Assembly (NCBI GenBank): GCA_006226225.1
Contig: SBHI01000185.1
Coordinates: 1 to 16,701 of the forward strand
From: Alphaproteobacteria bacterium
GTDB taxonomy: Bacteria; Pseudomonadota; Alphaproteobacteria; Micavibrionales; CSBR16-224
Direction: 5' to 3'
Length of the DNA: 16,701 nucleotides
Position 1 is the first letter of the stretch, and every line of letters begins with the position of its first letter. Shown one piece after another: positions 6,973 to 14,303 of this stretch. The position numbers and the translations under genes are program-made. A model generated the notes under the pieces. That model saw only the letters and a program-made list of their open reading frames with translations. It ran no database searches and was not told the origin of the DNA.

Positions 6973-7425
6973 TTACGAGCGTTTTCTGGCTTTAAAGTCT
7001 GCGTAAACGATATTTTCTGTGCCGTTGTTGTACATTTCCGGATCGGCTTTCGGCAGTGCCGTCAGATCGCCCATCAGGTAACGAACCCGCGCCGAGATAT
7101 CCTTCAGGTGGAAGGGTGCCGTGGTAACCGGCTGCGGCGAGTAATCCGGCGAGTTATATGTATCCATTGCAACAGCTGCAAATCCCGTGATGAAGATAAC
7201 ATGCAGGTAAGGATTGGCTTGCAGCGCTTTTTGCGCCAGCACAAAGCCGTCCATGCCCGGCATAACGATATCGACAATCAGCACGTCAAATTCGAATTGG
7301 CCTGATGTTCTCCATGCGTCCAGCGAGTTGTCCGTCAGGATGACGTTGTGTCCGCCGTCCTTCAAAGATGATGCCAGGTAAGCTGCGATTTCTTCATTGT
7401 GTTCTGCGACCAAGATGCGTGCCAT
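6973..7425 (-). CDS. CpdR-like single-domain response regulator with altered active site
   Basis: The 150-residue product is a receiver domain (about 1-117) plus a 30-residue polar tail. The phosphoacceptor is Asp 52 in LIVDIVMPGMDG, Thr 80 lies in FITGFAA, and APFHLKDI (103-110) corresponds to the KPFHLRDL of CpdR. CpdR is the ClpXP adaptor that, when unphosphorylated, promotes proteolysis of cell-cycle proteins. Two key residues differ: the acidic pair after the first strand is Glu 8-His 9 rather than two acids, and the invariant Lys is Ala 103. Phosphorylation may thus be lost or altered. The ATG at 7425 has AGGGGA eight bases upstream. Candidate CtrA boxes lie upstream, as expected for a cell-cycle gene. 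It could instead be a diverged paralogue of CpdR. Confidence 0.8.
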   Translation of the reverse strand: MARILVAEHNEEIAAYLASSLKDGGHNVILTDNSLDAWRTSGQFEFDVLIVDIVMPGMDGFVLAQKALQANPYLHVIFITGFAAVAMDTYNSPDYSPQPVTTAPFHLKDISARVRYLMGDLTALPKADPEMYNNGTENIVYADFKARKRS

Positions 7426-7480
7426 TGTTTTGTTCCCCTATTACTTGAATTTACTCCAAACTCTGTTTTGTAACTTTTTG

Positions 7481-7495
7481 TTAAACTTGGTTAAC
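7481..7495. promoter_or_regulatory. Second CtrA-like site (N6 spacing)
   Basis: TTAA (7481-7484), six bases, TTAAC (7491-7495). One base shorter in the spacer than the CtrA consensus. It lies 18 bases from the better site, on the receiver-gene side. Confidence 0.35.
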
Positions 7496-7512
7496 GATTT
7501 GTTACATATCCC

Positions 7513-7528
7513 TTAATATTCAGTTAAC
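7513..7528. promoter_or_regulatory. CtrA box upstream of the CpdR-like gene
   Basis: TTAA (7513-7516), seven bases, TTAAC (7524-7528), which is the exact CtrA consensus; the right half continues as TTAACCAT, the extended half-site. It lies about 90 bases before the receiver start codon. CtrA control of cpdR is known in Caulobacter, which supports the reading. Confidence 0.55.
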
Positions 7529-7732
7529 CATTTTCCGTAATAATTGTCAAATAAAAATATGTAAAATGTTTCCATAATAGGATATTCTCTATAATTATCA
7601 AATAAATAGGCGTGATTTTTTCTGGGACATAATTTTTCCTGCAAGGACGAAAATTATAAAAACCGCTCCCAAATGCAGATGTTCTTTGTTATGCTTGTTT
7701 CCAAGGTAAATCCTTAAAAAGGCTTGTAAATT

Positions 7733-10700
7733 ATGGTAAACGACCATGCGCGGCATGATACGAATCGTCCGCCCCTGCCCGCAGGTAATTCCGGCGCGGC
7801 ACCGGCAGATCCGAATGTGCCGCAGCGCGCCGCATCCGACCCTGGCGCAACCGTCTGGGTCGGCGCCTCTGCCGGAACAGGCAAGACCAAAATCCTCACA
7901 GATCGCGTCTTGCGCCTGATGCTGCCCGGCACAGGTGAAAACCCCGCCGCCCCGACTCCGCCCGAGAAAATCCTGTGCATCACCTTCACCAAGGCCGCCG
8001 CCGCGGAAATGGCGCTGCGTATCCATGAGGTATTGTCTAAATGGGCCGTCATGGAAGAGCCTTTGCTGAAAACAAAACTGACGGAATTAACGGGCGATGC
8101 CCCCACGCCGGAAATGGTGCGCGTGGCACGCCGCCTGTTCGCCCGCGTCGTTGATACGGCAGGCGGCATGAAAATCATGACCATCCACTCTTTCTGCCAG
8201 TCGGTTTTAAGCCGTTTCCCGATTGAGGCCGAACTTTCTCCGCATTTTGAAGTGATGGATGAAAGAAAGGCACAGGATTACCTCGCCAAATGCCAATCCG
8301 CTATGATCCGCAGTGTTCGGCAGCAACCCGACAGTCCGCTTGCCGTGTCTTTCACACATTTGACACGGCTTCTCAATGCCGAACAGATGGAAAGCCTGCT
8401 GACGGAACTGACAGGCAACCGCAGCCGTCTGACCTATTTGCTGAGTCATGAAGGCGGCTATGACGGTGTGATCGGCAAAATCTATGCCGCACTGGGCCTA
8501 ACGCCCGGTGAAACGGAAAAAACCGTGCTGGCTGATTTTGCACAAGCGCAGGCCGTTCATCTCGCCGATCTGCGCGCCGCCTGTGACGCACTGTCCCATG
8601 GCGGCAAATCCGATGTCGAGATGGCGGAAAAAATGCAGGACTGGCTTGCCGCCAATGAAACGCAGCCCGCCAGACGCGCCTTTAATATATATAAGAGCGC
8701 ATTTTTGACCGGCAAACATGAAATTCGCAAACGCATGGGAACGCAGGCGGCCCAGACACATATGGACAATATCGGCGATGTCATGCTGCGTGAGGCTGAA
8801 AAAGTGCTGGAGACGCATCACCGCCTGCAAGCCATCGGTCTGGTGCGTGCAACGGCAGATGTTTTGCGCATCGGTGCACATATTCTGGCACTCTATCAGC
8901 AAACAAAAGACGAGCTGGCGCTGCTGGACTATGATGACCTGATTTACCGCACCCGCGACCTGCTCAGCGAAAAATCCGATGCCGCATGGGTGTTGTTTAA
9001 ACTGGATGGCGGGATCGACCATATCCTGATTGACGAGGCGCAGGACACCAACCCCGAACAATGGCAGGTTATTACCGCACTGACCGAAGAGTTTTTTGCT
9101 GGGCAAGGCCGTGATGCCGAAACCGAGCGCATGCGCACCCTGTTTGTCGTCGGCGATGAAAAACAGTCGATTTTCAGCTTTCAGCGCGCCGACCCTGCAG
9201 AATTCGCACGGATGCGCGACTATTTCCGCGACCGTACCAAAGATTCCGAGAAAGATTGGCGGCTGATTGACCTGCAAGTCTCCTTCCGCTCTACGCCCGA
9301 GGTACTGCATTTCGTCGATACGCTTTTCGCCCTGCCGGAAAACCGCAGCGGCCTTGTGACGCAGGCAGGGGCGGAAATTCGTCATATTCCGCACCGCGCG
9401 GCGCATCCGGGCCTTGTTGAGATGTGGCCGGTCATCACCTCCGCTGATGAAGATGCCGCTGCGCCGGAAAGCGGATGGCTGTTGCCGCTTACCATCCGTC
9501 AAACCGAAGATGCGGGTATGCGGCTTGCCGAAAAAATCGCCGACACGCTGCGCGACTGGCTTGATAACCGTGAAATTCTGGCAGCACGCGGCCGTCCGAT
9601 TACGCCCGGTGATGTGATGATTCTTGTCCGCACACGAAATGTTTTTGTCGACCAGTGCGTTCGCGCACTGAAATCACGCAATATTCCCGTGGCAGGGGTT
9701 GACCGCATGGTCTTAAATGAACAGCTTGCAGTCACAGACTTGATTGCCGCCGCCGCTTTCGGACTGATGCCCGAAGATGACCTGACATTGGCGACTTTTT
9801 TGAAAACGCCGTTGGTCGGGCTGGATGATGATGATCTTTATACATTATGCCGTGGTCGTGACGGCTCGCTTTACGAGGCCGTTAAAACCCATCCCGCCTA
9901 TGAGAACGTCGCGCATTATCTGGAGCACTGCATCGACAAGGCGCAGACATTGCCGCCTTACGGCTTTTTTGCCGGGTTATTGAATGCACCCTGCCCTGCC
10001 AGCACCGTCAGCGGGCGACATGCGGTGCTCGGACGGTTGGGGCATGATGCGCTGGATCCCATGGAGGAGTTACTGAATGCCTGCTTCCAATATGCGCAGC
10101 AGCGCATTGTCTCTTTGCAGGATTTTCTGAACTGGTTCTCGAAAGGCAAAACGGAAATCAAACGCCAGCAGGAACAGGATGAAAATGCCGATCAGGTGCG
10201 GATTATGACGGTACACGGCTCAAAAGGGCTGCAAGCACCGATCATCTTCCTGCCGGATACCTTGTCACATCCTAAAGACAATACTCAAAACCGTGACCGC
10301 TTGCTATGGCACGCCCCGGCACATAAAACGGCACTGCCGCTTTGGGCACCGCGTCAGGAAATGGAAGATCCCGTCTATACGACCCGCGTCAGCGAGCTTC
10401 GCCGCAAAGAGGAAGAAGAATACCGCCGCCTGCTTTATGTTGCCCTGACCCGCGCCGAAGACAGACTGTATATTTGCGGCTATAAAAAGAAGCCGTCGAG
10501 CAAATTGCCGGAGGATTGCTGGTACAGCTCCCTTTACCGTTCTCTGCAGCCCGTTGCGCAGGAAATTTCTTTTGACGTCAAAGGCGCTGCAGTGCAAGAG
10601 ACACCGGACGGCCTACCCTCGCCCGCCTTGCGGCTGCAACACCGTGATGTGAATGCCGTTATCACGGACACCGCTCCGCCGCCGGAAAAAACACGGATTG

Positions 10701-11362
10701 CCAAAATAACATCCGTGCCGGACTGGTGCCGGACAAAACCGAATAACGATCCTGTGCCGTCAAAACCGCTGGCACCGTCGAGGATATTGGACAATGAACC
10801 CGCCGCACGCTCGCCGCTGCTGGGAAAAGAGGATAAAAGCCGCTTCCGTCGCGGTTTGATTATCCACAAATTGCTGGAAATGCTGCCCGCTTTGCCGCAG
10901 GACGGTGATGCACGTGAAAAAGCCGCCCGCAGTTACCTTTCGCGCCGCATGCATGATCTGGATGAAGCAGAACAGGATGCCATCCGCCGCGAAGTCATGG
11001 CAGTCCTGCAGCATGAAGAATTCGCACCGATTTTCGGTCAGGGCTCGGAGGCAGAGGTGCCCTTCCACGGACGCGTGCGCCGCAATGACCAGCAAGGCGA
11101 ATTTTTCGCGGTTTCAGGGGTGATTGACAGGCTGTTTGTGACGGAGACGGATGTCTATGCCATTGATTACAAAACCAACCGCCCGCCGCCGCAAGCGGAA
11201 AAACATGTGCCCGATATCTATCTGCGCCAGATGGCCATGTATTACACAACGCTGCAGCATATTTATCCGGGCAAAACGGTACGCTGCGCCTTATTATGGA
11301 CGGACGGCCCCTTCCTGATGCCGCTATCGCCGGATCTTTTGCAAGGTTATATCGCCGCCTGA
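7733..11362 (+). CDS. addA: AddA, double-strand break repair helicase-nuclease subunit
   Basis: The 1209-residue product has the UvrD/Rep-type helicase motifs in order: Walker A ASAGTGKT (45-52), LCITFTKAAAAEM (motif Ia), IDEAQDTNPEQWQ (motif II, about 433), VVGDEKQSIFSFQRADP (III, about 471), VSFRSTPEVLHF (IV), VRIMTVHGSKGLQAP (V, about 822) and YRRLLYVALTRAEDRLY (VI, about 897). The last 100 residues carry the RecB-family nuclease signature: VIDRLF, AIDYKTN and RQMAMY (about 1130-1170), with the catalytic Asp and Lys intact. AddAB unwinds and trims broken DNA ends for RecA. Length fits the alphaproteobacterial type. The usual partner addB is not adjacent; the upstream neighbour is transcribed the other way. 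The ATG at 7733 has AAGG ten bases upstream. Confidence 0.96.
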   Translation: MVNDHARHDTNRPPLPAGNSGAAPADPNVPQRAASDPGATVWVGASAGTGKTKILTDRVLRLMLPGTGENPAAPTPPEKILCITFTKAAAAEMALRIHEVLSKWAVMEEPLLKTKLTELTGDAPTPEMVRVARRLFARVVDTAGGMKIMTIHSFCQSVLSRFPIEAELSPHFEVMDERKAQDYLAKCQSAMIRSVRQQPDSPLAVSFTHLTRLLNAEQMESLLTELTGNRSRLTYLLSHEGGYDGVIGKIYAALGLTPGETEKTVLADFAQAQAVHLADLRAACDALSHGGKSDVEMAEKMQDWLAANETQPARRAFNIYKSAFLTGKHEIRKRMGTQAAQTHMDNIGDVMLREAEKVLETHHRLQAIGLVRATADVLRIGAHILALYQQTKDELALLDYDDLIYRTRDLLSEKSDAAWVLFKLDGGIDHILIDEAQDTNPEQWQVITALTEEFFAGQGRDAETERMRTLFVVGDEKQSIFSFQRADPAEFARMRDYFRDRTKDSEKDWRLIDLQVSFRSTPEVLHFVDTLFALPENRSGLVTQAGAEIRHIPHRAAHPGLVEMWPVITSADEDAAAPESGWLLPLTIRQTEDAGMRLAEKIADTLRDWLDNREILAARGRPITPGDVMILVRTRNVFVDQCVRALKSRNIPVAGVDRMVLNEQLAVTDLIAAAAFGLMPEDDLTLATFLKTPLVGLDDDDLYTLCRGRDGSLYEAVKTHPAYENVAHYLEHCIDKAQTLPPYGFFAGLLNAPCPASTVSGRHAVLGRLGHDALDPMEELLNACFQYAQQRIVSLQDFLNWFSKGKTEIKRQQEQDENADQVRIMTVHGSKGLQAPIIFLPDTLSHPKDNTQNRDRLLWHAPAHKTALPLWAPRQEMEDPVYTTRVSELRRKEEEEYRRLLYVALTRAEDRLYICGYKKKPSSKLPEDCWYSSLYRSLQPVAQEISFDVKGAAVQETPDGLPSPALRLQHRDVNAVITDTAPPPEKTRIAKITSVPDWCRTKPNNDPVPSKPLAPSRILDNEPAARSPLLGKEDKSRFRRGLIIHKLLEMLPALPQDGDAREKAARSYLSRRMHDLDEAEQDAIRREVMAVLQHEEFAPIFGQGSEAEVPFHGRVRRNDQQGEFFAVSGVIDRLFVTETDVYAIDYKTNRPPPQAEKHVPDIYLRQMAMYYTTLQHIYPGKTVRCALLWTDGPFLMPLSPDLLQGYIAA

Positions 11363-11397
11363 TTTCTGTTTTCCGCTGCAACATCACGTCATAATAC

Positions 11398-11426
11398 TTG
11401 ACAAATTATGGAAATATCTGTATATG
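11398..11426 (+). promoter_or_regulatory. Promoter of the Gly/Ala-rich membrane protein gene
   Basis: TTGACA (11398-11403), a 17-base spacer and TATATG (11421-11426). The -35 is perfect and the spacing ideal. The start point would fall near 11433, inside the CtrA-like box that begins one base after the -10. Confidence 0.55.
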
Positions 11427-11442
11427 TTAATAACTAGTTAAC
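11427..11442 (+). promoter_or_regulatory. CtrA box over the predicted transcription start
   Basis: TTAA (11427-11430), seven bases, TTAAC (11438-11442): exact CtrA consensus. Its position over the start point of the TTGACA/TATATG promoter suggests repression rather than activation. A GATTC (11448-11452), the form of a CcrM methylation site, follows closely. Confidence 0.5.
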
Positions 11443-11562
11443 ACACCGATTCTGCAAAAGGGTGAGTCATATTGCGGAAGAGGTGCCGAAATCCGTTGAT
11501 TTAAGCGGGCTGATGGAATACAAAGGCGTGTAATCTTATTTTGAATGAGGGAGTATAAACTC

Positions 11563-12432
11563 ATGGCACTGGAGAAAAAAGAATATCCGAGCTTTATGTG
11601 GGAGCTGGAGCAACGCGTGAAAGTTGCATGGAAAAACCGCAAAAATCCGATTGTGAAAGATGCGGTCACGGACGGTGCAAAAATGGGCGGTCTGGCAACA
11701 GCCATCGGCTTTGGTACATCCCTTCTGATGAAAGCCCCCTTTATGGTCGGCACCGCCATTACACAAATTTTTACAGGATTTTTTGCCTTGGCACTGTTCG
11801 CACCGACGGCAATCCCGGCGTTTTTTGCCTTCCGGCATTTCAAACGCGCCCTTTACAATGAAAAAATGGACAAGGTTATGGAGCGCAAAATCGAAGAATG
11901 GCGCAAGAACCCTGATCGTCGCTCCTTCGTTGGAAAAGTTATTGGAACCGGCCTGCGCTGGGGGCTGAACGGTCTTGCCATTGCAGGCGGCGTTGCCGCT
12001 GCTGCGGGTGTGACGGTTGCCGCCGCTGCCGGTATCGCAGCCTTTGGCGGTGCGGCTCTGGCCGGTACAGCCGTTCTGGGCGTTGCCACACAAATCGTCG
12101 GCGTAACCGCTGCAGCAATCGGTGTTGTCAATCCGATCGCCCTGATGGTTGCCGGTGTTGCCTCCGCCGTTGCAGGTACAGGCGTTGCCTGGAAAGGAAA
12201 AGCAACAGTCCGCAAATGGGGCGAAAAGCTGAAAAACTCTCTGCAGCTCAGCGAAAGCGGCAAAGAAGAAACCTCAGGTTTCATTCACAATGTCATGGAT
12301 AAAGGCCGCCGCATGTTTGTCGGTCTGGCTGCGGACGTATTCAACACGGCTGCACAAAAACAGGTTAAAAAAGCTGCGGACGACATTCAAAACCGCGCCA
12401 AAGCAGCAAAAACACAAAGTTACTCAAAATAA
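11563..12432 (+). CDS. Gly/Ala-rich membrane protein of unknown function
   Basis: I do not recognise this 289-residue protein. It has an N-terminal basic, amphipathic part (1-40), a hydrophobic region of about 50 residues (41-90) with small residues, a charged stretch KRALYNEKMDKVMERKIEEWRK that may be a short coiled coil (94-115), a very Ala/Gly/Val-rich hydrophobic block (133-210) with repeated small-residue spacing of the kind seen in glycine-zipper helices, and a polar, Lys-rich C-terminus (211-289) with helical heptad-like character. No signal peptide is apparent. The ATG at 11563 is chosen because AGGGAG (11548-11553) lies nine bases before it; the in-frame ATG at 11545 overlaps that site. 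It has its own promoter, a CtrA-like box and a strong terminator, so it is a single-gene unit between addA and murI. Confidence 0.85.
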   Translation: MALEKKEYPSFMWELEQRVKVAWKNRKNPIVKDAVTDGAKMGGLATAIGFGTSLLMKAPFMVGTAITQIFTGFFALALFAPTAIPAFFAFRHFKRALYNEKMDKVMERKIEEWRKNPDRRSFVGKVIGTGLRWGLNGLAIAGGVAAAAGVTVAAAAGIAAFGGAALAGTAVLGVATQIVGVTAAAIGVVNPIALMVAGVASAVAGTGVAWKGKATVRKWGEKLKNSLQLSESGKEETSGFIHNVMDKGRRMFVGLAADVFNTAAQKQVKKAADDIQNRAKAAKTQSYSK

Positions 12433-12469
12433 GACGGCAAGATACACTGCCTAAAATTGGAGAGAAATC

Positions 12470-12504
12470 AGAAGGCCTGTTTTAAAAACAGGCCTTCTCT
12501 TTTT
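12470..12504 (+). terminator. Strong intrinsic terminator
   Basis: A 13-bp GC-rich stem (12470-12482 with 12486-12498) with a three-base loop, followed by a T-rich tract to 12504. It ends the membrane-protein gene 38 bases after its stop and lies only 28 bases before murI. Confidence 0.92.
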
Positions 12505-12532
12505 GCTCCGCCGCAATTAGTATCATCCCGTT

Positions 12533-13336
12533 ATGATGCGTATCGGTTTTTTTGATTCCGGGCTTGGCGGCCTGATGATTTTGAAAGCAGCGCGGCAAAC
12601 CCTGCCGCGTCACGATTTCGTTTATTTCGGCGATACGCTGCATCTGCCCTATGGCGGGCGCTCGAATGACGCCATCTATGCCTATACCGAACGCGCGATT
12701 GACCATCTGCTACGCAAGGAAGACTGCAATCTGGTGATTGTGGCCTGCAATACCGCCAGCGCGGCCGCTTTGCGGCGGTTGCAACAGGGTTATCTGGCGG
12801 AAAACTTCCCCGACCGCCGCGTTCTAGGCGTTGTAATTCCGACATTGGAAGCCACGCTGGAATACGGTTGCAAAAAAATCGGCCTGCTCGCGACCGAGCG
12901 GCTGGTGCAATCACAGATCTACCAGATGGAATTGCGGAAACTTGACCCTGAAATAGAAATTTTTGCTGCCGCCGCGCCGCTGTTGGTGCCGCTGATCGAA
13001 AATAACGGCCAGAAATGGCTTCCACCCATCTTGGCGGATTATATCGCCCCTCTGCTAGAACAGGGCATAGAAGCGCTTATTCTGGGCTGTACACACTATC
13101 CTTTCCTGCGCCCCTACCTAAAAGAGCTGCTGCCGCCACATGTGCAAATCATCTCGCAGGATGAGATTATCCCGGCAAAACTGGCGGATTATCTTCAGCG
13201 CCATCCGGAAATCGACTCCGCTATCGGTCGGGAGGGTATGACGAAATTCCTTGTCACGGACGTTACAAACAACTATATCAGAACCGCAACGGAAATATAC
13301 GGCACTGCGCCAAAGCTTGAAAAAACAGTTTTGTAG
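12533..13336 (+). CDS. murI: Glutamate racemase
   Basis: The 267-residue product interconverts L- and D-glutamate for peptidoglycan. It shows the GFFDSGLGGL start (5-14) with Asp 8, LPYGGRS (38-44), the first catalytic Cys in ACNTAS (Cys 72) and the second in GCTHYPFL (Cys 186), so both proton-transfer Cys residues are present. Length is normal for the family. The start could be either of two consecutive ATG codons, 12533 or 12536. No Shine-Dalgarno is seen before them, and the stem of a strong terminator ends just 30 bases upstream, so the leader must be very short or absent unless transcription reads through. Confidence 0.95.
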   Translation: MMRIGFFDSGLGGLMILKAARQTLPRHDFVYFGDTLHLPYGGRSNDAIYAYTERAIDHLLRKEDCNLVIVACNTASAAALRRLQQGYLAENFPDRRVLGVVIPTLEATLEYGCKKIGLLATERLVQSQIYQMELRKLDPEIEIFAAAAPLLVPLIENNGQKWLPPILADYIAPLLEQGIEALILGCTHYPFLRPYLKELLPPHVQIISQDEIIPAKLADYLQRHPEIDSAIGREGMTKFLVTDVTNNYIRTATEIYGTAPKLEKTVL

Positions 13337-13345
13337 CGCGGCATG

Positions 13346-13374
13346 TTGTGCAAGAATAGACGCTGCAATAAATA
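13346..13374 (+). promoter_or_regulatory. Candidate promoter before the NDUFA12 gene
   Basis: TTGTGC (13346-13351), 17 bases, TAAATA (13369-13374), in the 58-base gap after murI. A fair match only; the gene could also be served by the murI transcript. Confidence 0.3.
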
Positions 13375-13394
13375 AGGATTCTCGGGTAAGGATA

Positions 13395-13790
13395 ATGGCA
13401 AAATTTTCTGTTTTCAGCGTATTGTCGAATATACAGATTTTATTCTTCACGCTTCGCCGCGGAAAACGTGTCGGTGAAGACCAGCATGGTAATGTTTATT
13501 ACCGCGGCAAACCGCGGCGCGGCACCAAGCGTGAACGCCGCTGGGTCATTTACAACGGCGCACCAGAAGCCAGCAGCATTCCGCCCGAATGGCACGGCTG
13601 GATGCATCATCAAACTGATGAAATTCCGCCCGCGCCGCGCAAAAAAACACCCTACCGCCAAAAATGGCAGCAGAAACACCACGAAAACCAGACAGGCACA
13701 GATAACGCCTATCTGCCGCCGGGTGAAGCCACAGGCAGCAAGCGCGCCGCCGCCACAGGGGATTACACGGCATGGACGCCGCCGAAATAA
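13395..13790 (+). CDS. NDUFA12-family complex I accessory subunit
   Basis: The 131-residue product belongs to the NDUFA12/B17.2 family, an accessory subunit that alphaproteobacterial NADH:ubiquinone oxidoreductase shares with mitochondria. The signature is clear: FFTLRRGKRVGEDQHGNVYY (17-36), ERRWVIYNG (47-55) and IPPEWHGWMHHQTDEIPP (62-79). It acts at the base of the peripheral arm on the cytoplasmic face. The C-terminal 40 residues are basic and low in complexity. I chose ATG 13395 because the family begins just before this point; AAGGA is very close (two bases), and the frame remains open upstream into murI without family similarity. It is separate from the main nuo operon and clusters with mlaD and DUF2155, a familiar alphaproteobacterial grouping. 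Confidence 0.9.
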   Translation: MAKFSVFSVLSNIQILFFTLRRGKRVGEDQHGNVYYRGKPRRGTKRERRWVIYNGAPEASSIPPEWHGWMHHQTDEIPPAPRKKTPYRQKWQQKHHENQTGTDNAYLPPGEATGSKRAAATGDYTAWTPPK

Positions 13791-13823
13791 TTTTAAAGAT
13801 TTTAAAGAGCAGAAGAGAAAGCA

Positions 13824-14303
13824 ATGCATAATAACAACCTTGTTGAAACCGTTTTGGGCGCAATCGTTCTGGCTGTCACAGCGGCCTTCCTGACCTTTGC
13901 CTATAAGGTTATTGATCTTGCGCCGGTTGAAGGCTATGAGGTGGAAGCCCGTTTTTCACGGATTGACGGCTTGAATGTTGGCAATCTTGTCAAAATCAGC
14001 GGTGTCAAAGTCGGCCGCGTTGCCGGTTTTTATCTGGACAATGACAGTTATGAAGCAATTGTCCAGATGGACATTGATAACGGTATTAAACTACCGCTGG
14101 ATACCTCTGCCACATTATCCAGCGAAGGACTGATGGGCGGAAAATATGTCGCGCTGGAAATCGGTGCCGATGAGGAATATCTGGAAACGGGTGACCGCAT
14201 CGAATTCACGCAATCACCACCGGGTCTGGAGCAGATGCTTGGGCAGGTTATTTTCAGCATGACAAAAACAAAGGACGATTCAGAAGATGACGCGCCGGAA
14301 TAA
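13824..14303 (+). CDS. mlaD: MlaD-like MCE-domain lipid transport protein
   Basis: The 159-residue product has one N-terminal transmembrane helix (about 6-26) and one MCE domain (about 37-115), including EVEARFSRIDGLNVGNLVKI, the VKISGVKVGRV strand pair and SSEGLMGGKYVALE, all typical of MlaD. MlaD hexamers bind phospholipids in the periplasm on an MlaFEDB ABC transporter that keeps the outer membrane asymmetric. The C-terminus is acidic. AGAGAAAG precedes the ATG. Its last 17 bases overlap the DUF2155 start, so the two are probably translated together. The other mla genes are not in this window. Confidence 0.9.
   Translation: MHNNNLVETVLGAIVLAVTAAFLTFAYKVIDLAPVEGYEVEARFSRIDGLNVGNLVKISGVKVGRVAGFYLDNDSYEAIVQMDIDNGIKLPLDTSATLSSEGLMGGKYVALEIGADEEYLETGDRIEFTQSPPGLEQMLGQVIFSMTKTKDDSEDDAPE

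Larger units (their letters stand above)
7426..7732. other. AT-rich divergent intergenic region
   Basis: This 307-base gap separates the receiver gene (minus) from addA (plus). It is visibly richer in A and T than the flanking genes. It holds two CtrA-like boxes (entered separately) and, on the minus strand, TTGACA (complement of 7545-7550) that might be a -35. An imperfect inverted repeat, ATAATTTT with AAAATTAT near 7628-7660, lies nearer addA. A 14-codon ORF (MQMFFVMLVSKVNP) near 7675-7719 ends just before the addA ribosome site; I do not call it a gene. No RNA gene is recognised. Confidence 0.6.

Noticed and set aside
8498..9502. A 334-codon open frame antisense to addA
   Set aside because: It lies fully inside the well supported addA gene, its translation has no recognisable motif, and such long antisense frames are usual opposite GC-rich coding DNA.
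10860..10868. TTATCCACA, a perfect DnaA box
   Set aside because: It lies inside the addA reading frame where it encodes conserved-looking protein sequence, and no further boxes or AT-rich unwinding element surround it. Most likely chance; not an origin.
12130..12210. Ala/Gly-rich block of the orphan membrane protein as a tandem repeat
   Set aside because: The protein is repetitive in composition, but I see no regular DNA or protein repeat unit.
13468..13893. A 141-codon frame overlapping NDUFA12 and mlaD on the same strand
   Set aside because: Both genes it overlaps carry diagnostic motifs; this frame has none and no ribosome site at its start.
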